From NCBI RefSeq assembly GCF_029953285.1, contig NZ_JASAOI010000019.1:62001-126000 (forward strand): 64,000 bases of DNA, in the 5' to 3' direction. The position numbers and the translations under genes are program-made. Shown in pieces: positions 31,313 to 39,879 of the stretch (positions are counted from its first letter, which is position 1; each line of letters begins with the position of its first letter). The DNA comes from Yinghuangia seranimata. Lineage in GTDB: Bacteria > Actinomycetota > Actinomycetes > Streptomycetales > Streptomycetaceae. The notes under the pieces were generated by a model that saw only the letters and a list, made by a program, of their open reading frames with translations, did no database searches and had not been told where the DNA came from.

Positions 31313-33151
31313 TCAGCGGGTTGCGGCGACTTGGGCGACGGCGGCTCTGGCGATCTCGCCTGCTGCGGCGGAGGGGTTGGGCAGGTGCAGCATCGGTGCG
31401 CCGGGGATCGGGCGGGGTGGGAACGGGCCGCCGAAGTGGAGGTGGAGGACCGCGCAACCGGCGGCGGTGAGGGCAGCGATACGGCGTGCGGCGGCGGCAG
31501 TCTCGTCCGTGCTGTACACGCCGTCGGAGGCAATCACCAGGAGTCGGCCGGCGCCGGGCCGCGTCAGGTCGAGGGCGGCGTCCAGGGCGTCGATCGCCTC
31601 GGCGAGGGCGTGGCCGCCGCCGGTGGCGTCGAAGCGTGTGGGGCGCTGGGGGGTGCGGCCGGGGCGGGTGACGGCGGTGAGGTGCCGGTCGTAGGCGATG
31701 GTCGCGGTGCGGGAGTCGGGGTCGGTCATCGCGGCGGCTTTCGCGATGATCCACGCGGCGGAGGAGACCGGCCCGGTGGCGCGGTTCATCGAGCCGGACA
31801 CGTCGACGGCGATGCCGACGCGGAGCGGCGGGGTGGGGGTGGCGCGGCGCTGGGTGCTGCTCCAGGGCAGGGCGGTGGGCATGGCTCCTGCGGCGCGTTG
31901 GGCGTCGCGGGCCAGGGCGGCGCGCATGGTGAGGCGTCCGGGCGGGGTCGCCGAGGCGGTGCGCGTCTCGACGCGCTCGCGGTAGGCGGCAGCGCGCAGG
32001 CCGCGGGCGAGGCGTCCGGCGGCGGCCTTCTCCGCCGGGGTGGGGGTGCGGGTCCCGCGTACCGGTGAGCCCAGGACCCGGTGGGTGCCCGCCGGGTCGG
32101 CGGGGTCGACGGGGCCGGCGTTCGGTGCGAAGACCGCCTTGGCGAGGTCGCCTGCGTTCCGGGCCCGGCGGGCGTCGCGTCGGCGGGCGGCGGCGCGGGC
32201 CGCAGCGGCGGCGGCCTGGGCGGCGGCCTCGGCGTCCTCGCGGGCCCGGCGGGCTTGTTCGGTGGCGGCCACGCGTGCCGCCGTGTCGCCGATGGCGGCG
32301 GTGAGTCCGCCGGTGGGGGTGCCGTCCTCGGTGGCGGGCTCGGGTCCGGTCGGCGGCGTTCCGAGGGCCTGGCACCAGGCGCGGCCCAGGTCGAGCATGG
32401 TGTCGCCGTCGTGGTCGGCGACCTGGTGGGCGGCGGTCCAGATCCCGGCCAGCGTGTTCAGGAGGGGTTCGCCGAGGATCGCGGTCACGGTCTGCTCGAC
32501 CGGTGCGGCCTCGCCGGGGTCGAGGATTCCGGCGTCGCGGCGGGCCAGGATCAGTCCGGCGGCGAACGCGGCGGACCAGGCGTTGTCGGGCGGCTTGGTG
32601 CCCAGGCCGTCCATGACCAGGTCGCGGACCACCGCGCGCAGGTAGGGCCGGTCGCCGGGACGGCGGGCCAGGTGCGCGCGTTCGGCGCGGGACTCCTCCA
32701 GCATGGCGGCGGCTTCCGCGGCGGCGGTGCCCTCGTGCTCGTCGGCAGGTGTCCACTTGCTGTGCGCGGAGTGCGCGGCCTCGTGGCAGAACGCGCCCCA
32801 GGCGGCCGGGTAGCGGTCCTCGTCGCCGAAGGAGGCCGGGCGCAACGTGCCGGGGTCGTGCGGGGCGAACACGCTGCGGGCGACCTCGACTTGGGCCAGG
32901 GTCGGGAAGAACGCGGCTGGGGCGCCCGAGCGGGTGGCGTGCTCGCAGGTGACGATGACGTCGTCGCGGTTGCCGATGGCGGGGAACCGGCCGGTCAACT
33001 CGGCGGAGATGCGCAGCCATTCGGCTTCGCGCGCCTCGCGGGAGGGGGCGGGCGCCGGGGTGGGGCCGCCGTCGTCCTCCCAGCGGGCGGCGGCGAGTTC
33101 GTCGGCGGAGGTGGCAGGCGGGCGGTGGTCGACGTGGCGGTGGGCGGGCAT
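31313..33151 (-). CDS. VWA-domain protein with N-terminal HEAAH metallopeptidase-like domain
   Basis: A 612-residue protein. Residues 40-230 contain HEAAH at 123-127 in a setting like the DUF2201 putative metallopeptidase domain; a long Ala/Arg-rich coiled region follows (residues 290-350). A C-terminal von Willebrand A domain has an intact MIDAS start DVSGS at 450-454 and TGGGHALAEAI. It pairs with the MoxR-type ATPase 94 bp upstream, as in MoxR/VWA chaperone systems that insert cofactors or remodel proteins. The order on the minus strand is small protein, hypothetical, ATPase, then this gene. Confidence 0.85.
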   Translation of the reverse strand: MPAHRHVDHRPPATSADELAAARWEDDGGPTPAPAPSREAREAEWLRISAELTGRFPAIGNRDDVIVTCEHATRSGAPAAFFPTLAQVEVARSVFAPHDPGTLRPASFGDEDRYPAAWGAFCHEAAHSAHSKWTPADEHEGTAAAEAAAMLEESRAERAHLARRPGDRPYLRAVVRDLVMDGLGTKPPDNAWSAAFAAGLILARRDAGILDPGEAAPVEQTVTAILGEPLLNTLAGIWTAAHQVADHDGDTMLDLGRAWCQALGTPPTGPEPATEDGTPTGGLTAAIGDTAARVAATEQARRAREDAEAAAQAAAAAARAAARRRDARRARNAGDLAKAVFAPNAGPVDPADPAGTHRVLGSPVRGTRTPTPAEKAAAGRLARGLRAAAYRERVETRTASATPPGRLTMRAALARDAQRAAGAMPTALPWSSTQRRATPTPPLRVGIAVDVSGSMNRATGPVSSAAWIIAKAAAMTDPDSRTATIAYDRHLTAVTRPGRTPQRPTRFDATGGGHALAEAIDALDAALDLTRPGAGRLLVIASDGVYSTDETAAAARRIAALTAAGCAVLHLHFGGPFPPRPIPGAPMLHLPNPSAAAGEIARAAVAQVAATR

Positions 33152-33244
33152 CGCGGATCGGTGTCCCTTCCGTGCGGGGTGAGCAGGCGGCGGTGCGGGA
33201 CCGGCGGGGCCGGGCGGCGGCCGGGCCGCCCGGGGCCGGTGCGG

Positions 33245-34438
33245 TCAGATCTGCTTGCCGAGGGCCAGCGCGGCGATCTTGCGGCCGCAGGTCTTGGCGA
33301 CGAGGTCGGCGACCTGGTCGCGGTCCTCGGGCGGGGCGATGCCGACGAGGTTCGCGAACGCGGCGTCGGGGCCGAGGATGTCGGCGATTTTCTGGAACGC
33401 GATCAGCTCGCGCAGCTGCGGTGCCCACCCCACCTCGCCGATCGCCACCAGGCGGGCCAGGTTCTTCGCCACCGTGACGGCCGTGCGGTCGATCCCGAGG
33501 CGGGTGCACAGGCCGTAGTCGGTCGCGACGTGGATCTGGGTGCTGAACCTGGAGGCGAGGGCCTCGGTCAGGACCGCGCCGTGCACGCCGGGGTTGTGGC
33601 CGGCGATCACGTAGAACCCGTCGGCGGCGGTGATCGTCTCGTCCTGGTGCGCCTTGACGGTGATCTGGCGGCGGCCGTCCATGGCCGGGTACATCGCGGC
33701 CAGGACCTTCGGGGAGATCAGCGTGGCGTCGTCGAGGAGGAGGGCGCGGCCCTCGGTCATCGCGGTCACGACCGGGCCGTAGGCGAACTGGTAGCCGCCG
33801 TCGGCCTTTTGGGTCCAGTCGCCGATCAGGTCGCCGACCGTGGTGTCCCCGTCCCCGGCAACCGTGATCAGGTCGGGGAACGCCGCCTCGGCCATCGACG
33901 TCTTGCCCGTGCCCGGCGGCCCGTACAGCAGTGCGGGCACCCGCGCCTCGCGCAGCTTCCGCAAGCCCTCGACGTCGCTGATCCCTGCGGCGAGGACGCG
34001 CGGGTAGTACAGGGCGCCGTTCGGGCGGCGGATCGGCCCACCCGGCTTCTCCGCCCGCGCGGGCGGGGGCGGAGGCGCGGGGGCGGGCGCCGCCGGACCG
34101 GGCGTCGGCGCCGTGGAGGCGGGCGGTGCGGCGGGCTTGGGGGTGCGCGGGGACACGACCGCGTTCGCGGCCGCGGCGGCGGTGTTGGCGTTCGCCCGGT
34201 ACCGGCGCGGTGCCGTCCCGGCCAGGTCCGCCTCGCTGCGGGCGACGAGGGTGTCACACGCGTTGCCGATCGCCCCGCCGGAGTTGCCGAGGATCTTGGC
34301 CAACTCCATGACCGAGTACTCCTTGCCGGTGTCCCCGGCGAGGACCGCGGCAACCGCGGCGCGCAGCTCGCCGGGCCGGGCCTTGCCCGCAGGGGCAGGC
34401 GGCGCCGGGGCGGCCGGGGCGGGGGTCGGGGTGGTCAT
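33245..34438 (-). CDS. MoxR-type AAA ATPase with N-terminal winged-helix region
   Basis: A 397-residue ATPase: an N-terminal helical region (YSVMELAKILGNSGGAIGNA, residues 40-60) like a DNA-binding wing, a Pro/Ala-rich linker, then the AAA core with Walker A GPPGTGKTS near 172-180, Walker B ALLLDD near 231-236 and VIAGHNPGVHGAVLTEALASRF as sensor and arginine-finger region. ATG 34438 has GGAGG at 6 bases. It works with the VWA protein downstream; the winged-helix-like extension is unusual for MoxR and could link the pair to DNA. Confidence 0.87.
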   Translation of the reverse strand: MTTPTPAPAAPAPPAPAGKARPGELRAAVAAVLAGDTGKEYSVMELAKILGNSGGAIGNACDTLVARSEADLAGTAPRRYRANANTAAAAANAVVSPRTPKPAAPPASTAPTPGPAAPAPAPPPPPARAEKPGGPIRRPNGALYYPRVLAAGISDVEGLRKLREARVPALLYGPPGTGKTSMAEAAFPDLITVAGDGDTTVGDLIGDWTQKADGGYQFAYGPVVTAMTEGRALLLDDATLISPKVLAAMYPAMDGRRQITVKAHQDETITAADGFYVIAGHNPGVHGAVLTEALASRFSTQIHVATDYGLCTRLGIDRTAVTVAKNLARLVAIGEVGWAPQLRELIAFQKIADILGPDAAFANLVGIAPPEDRDQVADLVAKTCGRKIAALALGKQI

Positions 34439-34605
34439 CACGCACCTCCACGAGGTCGTCTGGCTACGGGCGGGAAAGGCGAACCAACAGCAGCGGCAGG
34501 CAAGTTCGAGCAGCGCAATCAGAAGGCGGGGCGGCGGTGCAGGCCCGGGCCGGGTAGTCGGCGGGCAGGAGATCCGGCCCGGGCGGCACGTGCGGTGCGC
34601 GGGGG

Positions 34606-35043
34606 TCAGCTGGCGGGGGCGACGGCGAGGACGCGGGTGTAGGTGGTCAGGGCGGCGTTCAGGGTCTGGGTCAGTTCGCTGATCCGGGCCTGGTCAACCT
34701 CGATGCCCCGGGCCTCGGCGGCGACGGAGGACCAGGCGCCGCTGAGGCACAGGTGGGCGTCGGGGTCGCGCCCCGCGGCCGCCGCGCGGGCGGTGACGTG
34801 CGTGACGGCGCGCACGGCCTGGTCGTCGAAGAAGTCCAGTCGGCTCGCCGTGTCCGCGACCAGGCCCGCGAGCGGGGCCAGGACGTCGTCGCCGCGGTGC
34901 CGGACGGTGAGCGCGTACGGGGTGGTGACGCCGAGCCGCGCGCGGACCATGCGGGTGCCCAGCGGCTCCCGTTCCGTCGGCGCGGGCCCTGCGGCGGGCA
35001 CGGGGGTGGGAACAGGCGGTTCGGGGTGCGGGACGCCGGTCAT
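34606..35043 (-). CDS. Hypothetical protein of the MoxR/VWA operon
   Basis: A 145-residue protein with a Pro-rich first 30 residues, then a helical domain (DDVLAPLAGLVADTASRLDFFDDQAVRAVTHVTARA, and ISELTQTLNAALTTYTRVLA). ATG 35043 has an AAGGAGG ribosome site. It sits between the small gene at 35108 and the ATPase, same strand, gaps of 64 and 167 bp. I do not recognise it; the context suggests a partner or substrate of the ATPase/VWA pair. Confidence 0.75.
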   Translation of the reverse strand: MTGVPHPEPPVPTPVPAAGPAPTEREPLGTRMVRARLGVTTPYALTVRHRGDDVLAPLAGLVADTASRLDFFDDQAVRAVTHVTARAAAAGRDPDAHLCLSGAWSSVAAEARGIEVDQARISELTQTLNAALTTYTRVLAVAPAS

Positions 35044-35107
35044 GGCCGGGCCTCCTTGCTTCCGGGAGTTGGTGGCATGCGGTGGTGGTGCGGTGAGCGA
35101 GGGGCGG

Positions 35108-35308
35108 CTACCGGGCGGCGGGGCGCTGGACCTCGTACCGGGACGGGGTCCACCGCGCGGGCAGCGCGCCGCCGCGGGAGATCCACTCGTCGAGCGCCAG
35201 GAACGCCTCGGCGAGCGTGTCGCCCCATTCCTCGGCCGCGCCGGGCACCTCGCCGGTGATCATCCGGGCGTACTCGAGCAGGTCCGACAGCACCTCGTCC
35301 GGGTCCAT
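35108..35308 (-). CDS. Small acidic protein, first gene of the MoxR/VWA operon
   Basis: A 66-residue acidic protein: MDPDEVLSDLLEYARMITGE, VPGAAEEWGDTLAEAFLALD, then WISRGGALPARW. ATG 35308 has a perfect AAAGGAGG. Similar small proteins occur in actinomycete integrative elements. It lies right behind the promoter region shared with the DUF317 gene. Function unknown. Confidence 0.75.
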   Translation of the reverse strand: MDPDEVLSDLLEYARMITGEVPGAAEEWGDTLAEAFLALDEWISRGGALPARWTPSRYEVQRPAAR

Positions 35309-35399
35309 CACGGCCTCCTTTCCGGTACCGCCGACGCCGGTTCCGGCGCAGGCTCCGCCACGGGCGGAAATCACGGGAATTCATGTCCGGGCTCTTCCG

Positions 35400-35545
35400 G
35401 GGATTTCCCCGGGGCCCGCCGCCCGGTTTTCCCGGGCACATTTACAAGGTAGCTCTGGCACCGGAATTCACCTAGGGCAAATCGGACGATGAAATGCTGG
35501 AATTCCTCGAATTTCACGACCGCATTGCAGGACTCCTGGGAATTC
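35400..35545 (-). promoter_or_regulatory. Upstream region of the MoxR/VWA operon, copy 2 of the shared element
   Basis: 35471-35541 (CCTAGGGCAAATCGG, then ATGCTGGAATTCC at 35494) matches 23213-23285. On the operon side lie TTTACAAGGTAGCTC and CCCGGG boxes like those of copy 1. It probably holds the operon promoter on the minus strand and perhaps a divergent one. Confidence 0.5.
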
Positions 35546-35630
35546 CTCGACGCATTCAGTCGCCGGCCCGCCCGCACACGACACTTCCGCCGGACCGCCG
35601 TGCACCCTGTTCACACCTGGTCGGCCCGCC

Positions 35631-35765
35631 GCACGGCGGGCACGGCACGGCGGGCACGGCACGGCGGGCACGGCACGGCGGGCACGGCACGGCGGGCACG
35701 GCACGGCGGGCACGGCACGGCGGGCACGGCACGGCGGGCACGGCACGGCGGGCACGGCACGCCGC
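35631..35765. repeat. 14-bp tandem repeat, about nine copies
   Basis: The unit GCACGGCGGGCACG repeats without change from 35631 to about 35760. There are no spacers, so it is not a CRISPR array. The unit is not a multiple of three, so any ORF across it is meaningless. Confidence 0.9.
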
Positions 35766-36426
35766 ACCTCGGGAACCGCACCTCGCGGACCGGCCGGGGC
35801 CGGAAGGTGCGCCGTCAGGGGCCTGGGTGCAGGAGGCGCGGAACACGGGGAGCTGTGAGGAGGGGAACGTCAGGAGGAGGAAGGCAAGCAAGACGTCAGC
35901 AAGGAGGAGATAGAGAGTGGCAGATCACGCAAGACGGGAATCTGCGGAGGAGTAGAGGGGCCGAGAACACCAGGGTGTGCCGCCGATGGGCGGGCCGCCG
36001 AGTGTGGATCGAGGGGGCACGTACGGGACTCCTGTATACAGTCGTCTCCACTTCGCGCCCGCCGATCCGCGCCCTGGCCTGGGGAAACGTCAAGCCGAGG
36101 GTCGGCGGTTCACAGGGGGAGGACGGATCGGCGCACAGGATCGCGTACGGGATCGACGCCCTATCCGCCGAACCCCGACCTGACGTGTCGTCAGGTCGGA
36201 TGGATGCCGGCCGTTCACTGCGAGAGGGGTGGTGGCGGGGCCTGTCCGCCGAGTTCGGGCACCAACTCGCGGGAGCGGCGAGGGTAGTGCGCGACACCGA
36301 CGATGACCCCGGCACCCTCGGACGGACGGTCAGGCTGGCTCCGTTCACGGGAACGGCCTCTGGCCCAAGTTTTGTGGTCGCCACGTGCCGTCCTGACTGT
36401 CGGTAGCCGATGGCATGATCAGCCTC
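35766..36426. other. Gene-free stretch
   Basis: About 660 bp between the tandem repeat and the frameshifted gene at 36427. ORFs on both strands lack coding character and known motifs. It contains a more AT-rich spot (CTGTATACAG near 36032, palindromic) that could be a promoter or protein-binding site. I see no RNA gene. Confidence 0.5.
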
Positions 36427-36884
36427 GTGGGGGTTCTCTTCGGCTACTACACCGCATCTGATGATCATGACGCCAGCCGGGCCATCGTTCGTGACGACGA
36501 TAAGCCAAGTGGCACCGGATACGACGAACTGGTCGTGAAAGGCATCGATCCAGTCGTGGATCTGGTGCCCGTCGAGGTGCTCATCACCGGCCGGAGCGCA
36601 GAGGAAGTCAAGACCGACCCCGGCACGGACACCTGATTGCCATGGTCGGAGACGGGGACGTGGTCAGTGTGGCGCTCACCGATGTGTTCCGTGACCGACT
36701 GGCTGCCTTCGATCGGGAACTACTCAAAGATGTCGCCCAAAGCTGGGCTGCCTCGGGCGACTTCTATGAGACTCCCGATGCCGAAGACATTGAAGATATG
36801 GGTGACCTTCTGCACAACCTGGCCGAGCTCGCGAAGCGGGCAGTCGCCCGGGGACAGCGCCTGTACTGCTGGATGTGTCCGTAG
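36427..36884 (+). pseudogene. Streptomycete accessory gene, frameshifted
   Basis: GTG 36427 gives MGVLFGYYTASDDHDASRAI and then YDELVVKGIDPVVDLVPVEV with LITGRSAEEVKTDP. A base appears to be missing near 36630 (GGACACC where GGACCACC would keep the frame). The next frame continues HLIAMVGDGDVVSVALTD, FRDRLAAF and ends in AKRAVARGQRLYCWM, stop 36884. It was one gene of about 152 residues; the ATG at 36415 is an alternative start. Function unknown. Confidence 0.7.
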
Positions 36885-36891
36885 GACCCGG

Positions 36892-37170
36892 TCAGTCGGC
36901 CAGGAGTACGCGCTTGCGCAGCAGATCGAACCCTGCGCAGCCAAACATCTGGCGTTTGAGCATCTTGATCCGGTTCATGCGGCCTTCGACAACGCCCGAA
37001 CTCCAGGGCAGGGTGAACCCGGCGATGACCGCCGCGAGGTCGCGGTCGAGGCCGACCGACAAGCCGTTGTCCCACTGGCGGTCGAGGTGGTCTATGAACG
37101 GGTCGAGCTTGCTCGGTCGGCCTTGCCATTGGCGACGGAAGAGGCGCTCTGGGCTTGATTCGCTTTGACG
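36892..37170 (-). pseudogene. ISL3-family transposase C-terminal remnant
   Basis: The minus strand encodes SKLDPFIDHLDRQWDNG and AGFTLPWSSGVVEGRMNRIK, then MLKRQMFGCAGFDLLRKRVL, the final part of an ISL3 transposase. The N-terminal and middle parts are missing. Confidence 0.8.
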
Positions 37171-37277
37171 GACACCCTGATGTTGCCCCGGTTTCACGGA
37201 CTCGCTGCTGTTGTCGGACGGCACTGTGTTCGGCTGTGCTAAGAAGCAGACACAGTCGATCGGGGCGGGGGCGACGA

Positions 37278-39296
37278 GTGCGCGGGGAGTTGCTGGCGGG
37301 GCGGTTCGAGCTGGTCGAGCCGATCGGGCAGGGCGGCATGGGCCAGGTATGGGAGGCCGTGGACCGGCGTGAGCGGATCCGGGTGGCGGTCAAGCGGGTG
37401 CTCAACGCCCATGACCCGGGCGGGGACGCGTCTGCGAGGTTCCTGCGCGAGGCACACACGGCAAGCGCGTTGCGGCATCCCGGCGTGGTGCGGGTCCTGG
37501 ACCACGGCCACGACAACGGCGTGCTGTACCTGGTCATGGAACTGGTGTCCGGGCGCGACCTGTCCGCCGTGGTCATGGACGGCCCGGCAGCCCCTGGCGA
37601 CGCGGCCGGGTGGGCGGCGCAGGTCGCCGACGCACTCGCCGCCATCCACGACGCGGGCATCGTGCACCGCGACCTGAAGCCGTCCAACCTGCGGCTGACC
37701 CACTCCGGAACGGTCAAACTGCTGGACTTCGGCATCGCCCGGTTCAGCGCCGCAGGCGGGACCGTGACGGCGACCAGCCACCTCGTCGGCACCACCGCGT
37801 ACCTCGCGCCCGAGCGCATCCACCCCGGTGTCCCCGGGGACGCCCGCAGCGACCTTTACTCCCTCGGCTGCGTTCTCTACGAACTCCTCACCGGGAAACC
37901 CCCGTTCGACGGCGACCAGTACGCCCAGATGTGGGCGCACGTCAACGACGCCCCCGTCGCGCCCGGCACCCATCAGCCGGGCATACCCGCCGGGCTCGAC
38001 GCCCTGGTCGGCCGCCTCCTCGCGAAGGACCCCATCGACCGGCCCGCGAGCGCAGGTGAACTGCGCGACATGTTGGCCGAGTTCGCCGCGCCCGTGGCCA
38101 CCACCGTGAACCCCCGGCGGATACCCCCGCCGCCTTCGGGTGCAGGCCTGTACGCGACGCGTTCCGCTCCGTCGCCCTGGGCGGACCGCCCGGGATCGCC
38201 GCCCGCGGGCGTGCCGCGGGCCGACCGCCGTGTGCCGGCCAGGCCTTCCATCCGCGCGGACCCGTGGGACAGCGTCCCGACGGTGCAGCCGCTGTGGCGC
38301 GCCGACATCCAGGCCAGCAGCCGCCCGGTCCCCGTCGGCCGGTTCGTCTACGTCACGAACCGCCGGAACCGCGCGACCCATGGAGCGTGCGTCGTCCAGG
38401 CCGCCACGGGGAAGGTGAAGTGGCGCAGCCCCGACGACCGCGTTCCCCGGGACGTGTGGCCGCGCATCCACCGCGGGCTGGTTCTCAACACCGCCTTCGG
38501 TATCGGCGGCTTCGCCGTGAGTCCGAAAAACGGCGCCATCGCGTGGACCAACCAATGGGTCTTGTCCTTCCTCGCGGTCGACGAGGACGAGAACGTCTAC
38601 GCCGAAACCCTCGACAGGCGCCTCGAAACCCGACTCTTGCCCGACGACGAACCGCTGTCGACAGGACCCGCAACCGTCGGGCCCGACCCGAGGCTCCTGA
38701 CGGCCTCACCTCTGGAGCTGTACTACACGGACGACGGCAAGTTCGTCGCTTGCGACCCCATCCTCGGGAACGAGTTGTGGACGCACTCGTCCGACGAAAC
38801 GTGGGCGGGCCGACCGCTGTTCGTCAACAACAACACCGTTTGCGTCGCAGGGACCTGCTCGGTTGCGGCCTTCTCGCCCGACAACGGCGACATGCTGTGG
38901 ATGCGGAAGGTCGGGAACGAGCAGGACAACCCCGGCTGGTGGCGGGAACCGCTCGCTCATACCGGCGGCCGCCTCCTGGTCGCCCGCGCCGAAGGCCTCT
39001 TCGCGTTCGAGGCCGCCTCGGGCAGGCCGGCCTGGGCGCTGCCCATCCCGGGCATCGAAGCCGAGGTCAGCGCCGCCTACGGCACCGCCTACCTCCAGCG
39101 CGGCGGCTACCTGTACGCGGTGGACGTCGCCACCGGAACCCCGGCCTGGAAGTACCCGGCAGGCGACAGCGTCGCCGGGACCGGCCCGCCCGTCGTGGAT
39201 AAAAGCGTCGTCTACTGCGTGAACGGGGACGGCGTCCTGCACGCCCTGCCGATCCTCGACGCCCCGCGCAAGACCAGCCGGTGGCGGCGATCCTGA
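37278..39296 (+). CDS. Serine/threonine protein kinase with C-terminal PQQ-type beta-propeller
   Basis: A 672-residue protein. The kinase domain (residues 10-270) is complete: GQGGMGQV (17-24), the ATP-binding Lys39 in VAVK, HRDLKPSN with catalytic Asp near 132, DFG near 150, and APE in TAYLAPERI. After a Pro-rich linker (275-340) come repeated WxxD/G blades of a PQQ-like propeller (LWRADIQASSRPV, TGKVKWRSPDD, GNELWTHSS, NGDMLWMRK, ASGRPAWALP, TGTPAWKYPA). There is no membrane segment, so the propeller is cytoplasmic, unlike classic PknB-type kinases with outside sensors. GTG 37278 is the start. It stands alone between ISL3 relics. Confidence 0.93.
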   Translation: MRGELLAGRFELVEPIGQGGMGQVWEAVDRRERIRVAVKRVLNAHDPGGDASARFLREAHTASALRHPGVVRVLDHGHDNGVLYLVMELVSGRDLSAVVMDGPAAPGDAAGWAAQVADALAAIHDAGIVHRDLKPSNLRLTHSGTVKLLDFGIARFSAAGGTVTATSHLVGTTAYLAPERIHPGVPGDARSDLYSLGCVLYELLTGKPPFDGDQYAQMWAHVNDAPVAPGTHQPGIPAGLDALVGRLLAKDPIDRPASAGELRDMLAEFAAPVATTVNPRRIPPPPSGAGLYATRSAPSPWADRPGSPPAGVPRADRRVPARPSIRADPWDSVPTVQPLWRADIQASSRPVPVGRFVYVTNRRNRATHGACVVQAATGKVKWRSPDDRVPRDVWPRIHRGLVLNTAFGIGGFAVSPKNGAIAWTNQWVLSFLAVDEDENVYAETLDRRLETRLLPDDEPLSTGPATVGPDPRLLTASPLELYYTDDGKFVACDPILGNELWTHSSDETWAGRPLFVNNNTVCVAGTCSVAAFSPDNGDMLWMRKVGNEQDNPGWWREPLAHTGGRLLVARAEGLFAFEAASGRPAWALPIPGIEAEVSAAYGTAYLQRGGYLYAVDVATGTPAWKYPAGDSVAGTGPPVVDKSVVYCVNGDGVLHALPILDAPRKTSRWRRS

Positions 39297-39879
39297 GTAC
39301 CGGGAACTGCCGTTGGCAAGCGGATCGTCCGCAAAGAGACCAGGTCACAACAGCCCGACGCCCAATCGCGCGTTCCTGCAGAGAGGTCACCAGGCACATC
39401 TGCGTTTGGACCGCAAGCCCATCAGCGCCTTCATCACTGGTGGACACCGACCACTCGCGGATTCACGCGCCTTCGGAAGTGCCGTACCAGCGCCGTCGCT
39501 TCTCGTAGACATAGCCACGTGACGGAGGGTTGACGGCGCTATGGGGTGCGCAGGTGAAGGGTCTGTCGACGGTCATGCAATTCCCCAAAGGCTTCTTCGT
39601 CCTCGCACAGCTCCTGGCGAGACCGGGTAGCTGCGGTGACTGGGCCAAGGGCATGGGCCAGGCATCTACTGGCCGGTCGGGTCAGCAGCTGGGTCGCCGG
39701 TGCCGGCAGTGCAAGTATTTGTGCCTGGGCGGCCGTTGGCGGAGTCAGCGCCGGTGCCGTTGCCGCTCTGGAGGCCACGCCGGACAACGATGACGGTCCC
39801 GGTCGGCGCGGAACAGCCTCCCCGGACGGGGCTACGACGTCCGGGTGCGGGTCACGTGGCAGGCAAATCCCGGCCGTAC
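39297..39879. other. Degenerate region without a clear gene
   Basis: Between the kinase and the ISL3 pseudogene, ORFs in several frames carry no recognisable domain. A short hydrophobic run (VSSWVAGAGSASICAWAAVG) appears at 39680-39740 but has no good start and stops in unrelated sequence. It is probably rearranged IS debris. Confidence 0.45.

Noticed and set aside
35631-35765. Possible CRISPR array
   Set aside because: Units are contiguous 14-mers without spacers and there are no cas genes.
35896-36468. Minus-strand ORF of 190 codons
   Set aside because: No ribosome site, no known motif and composition of random GC-rich DNA; left as gene-free.
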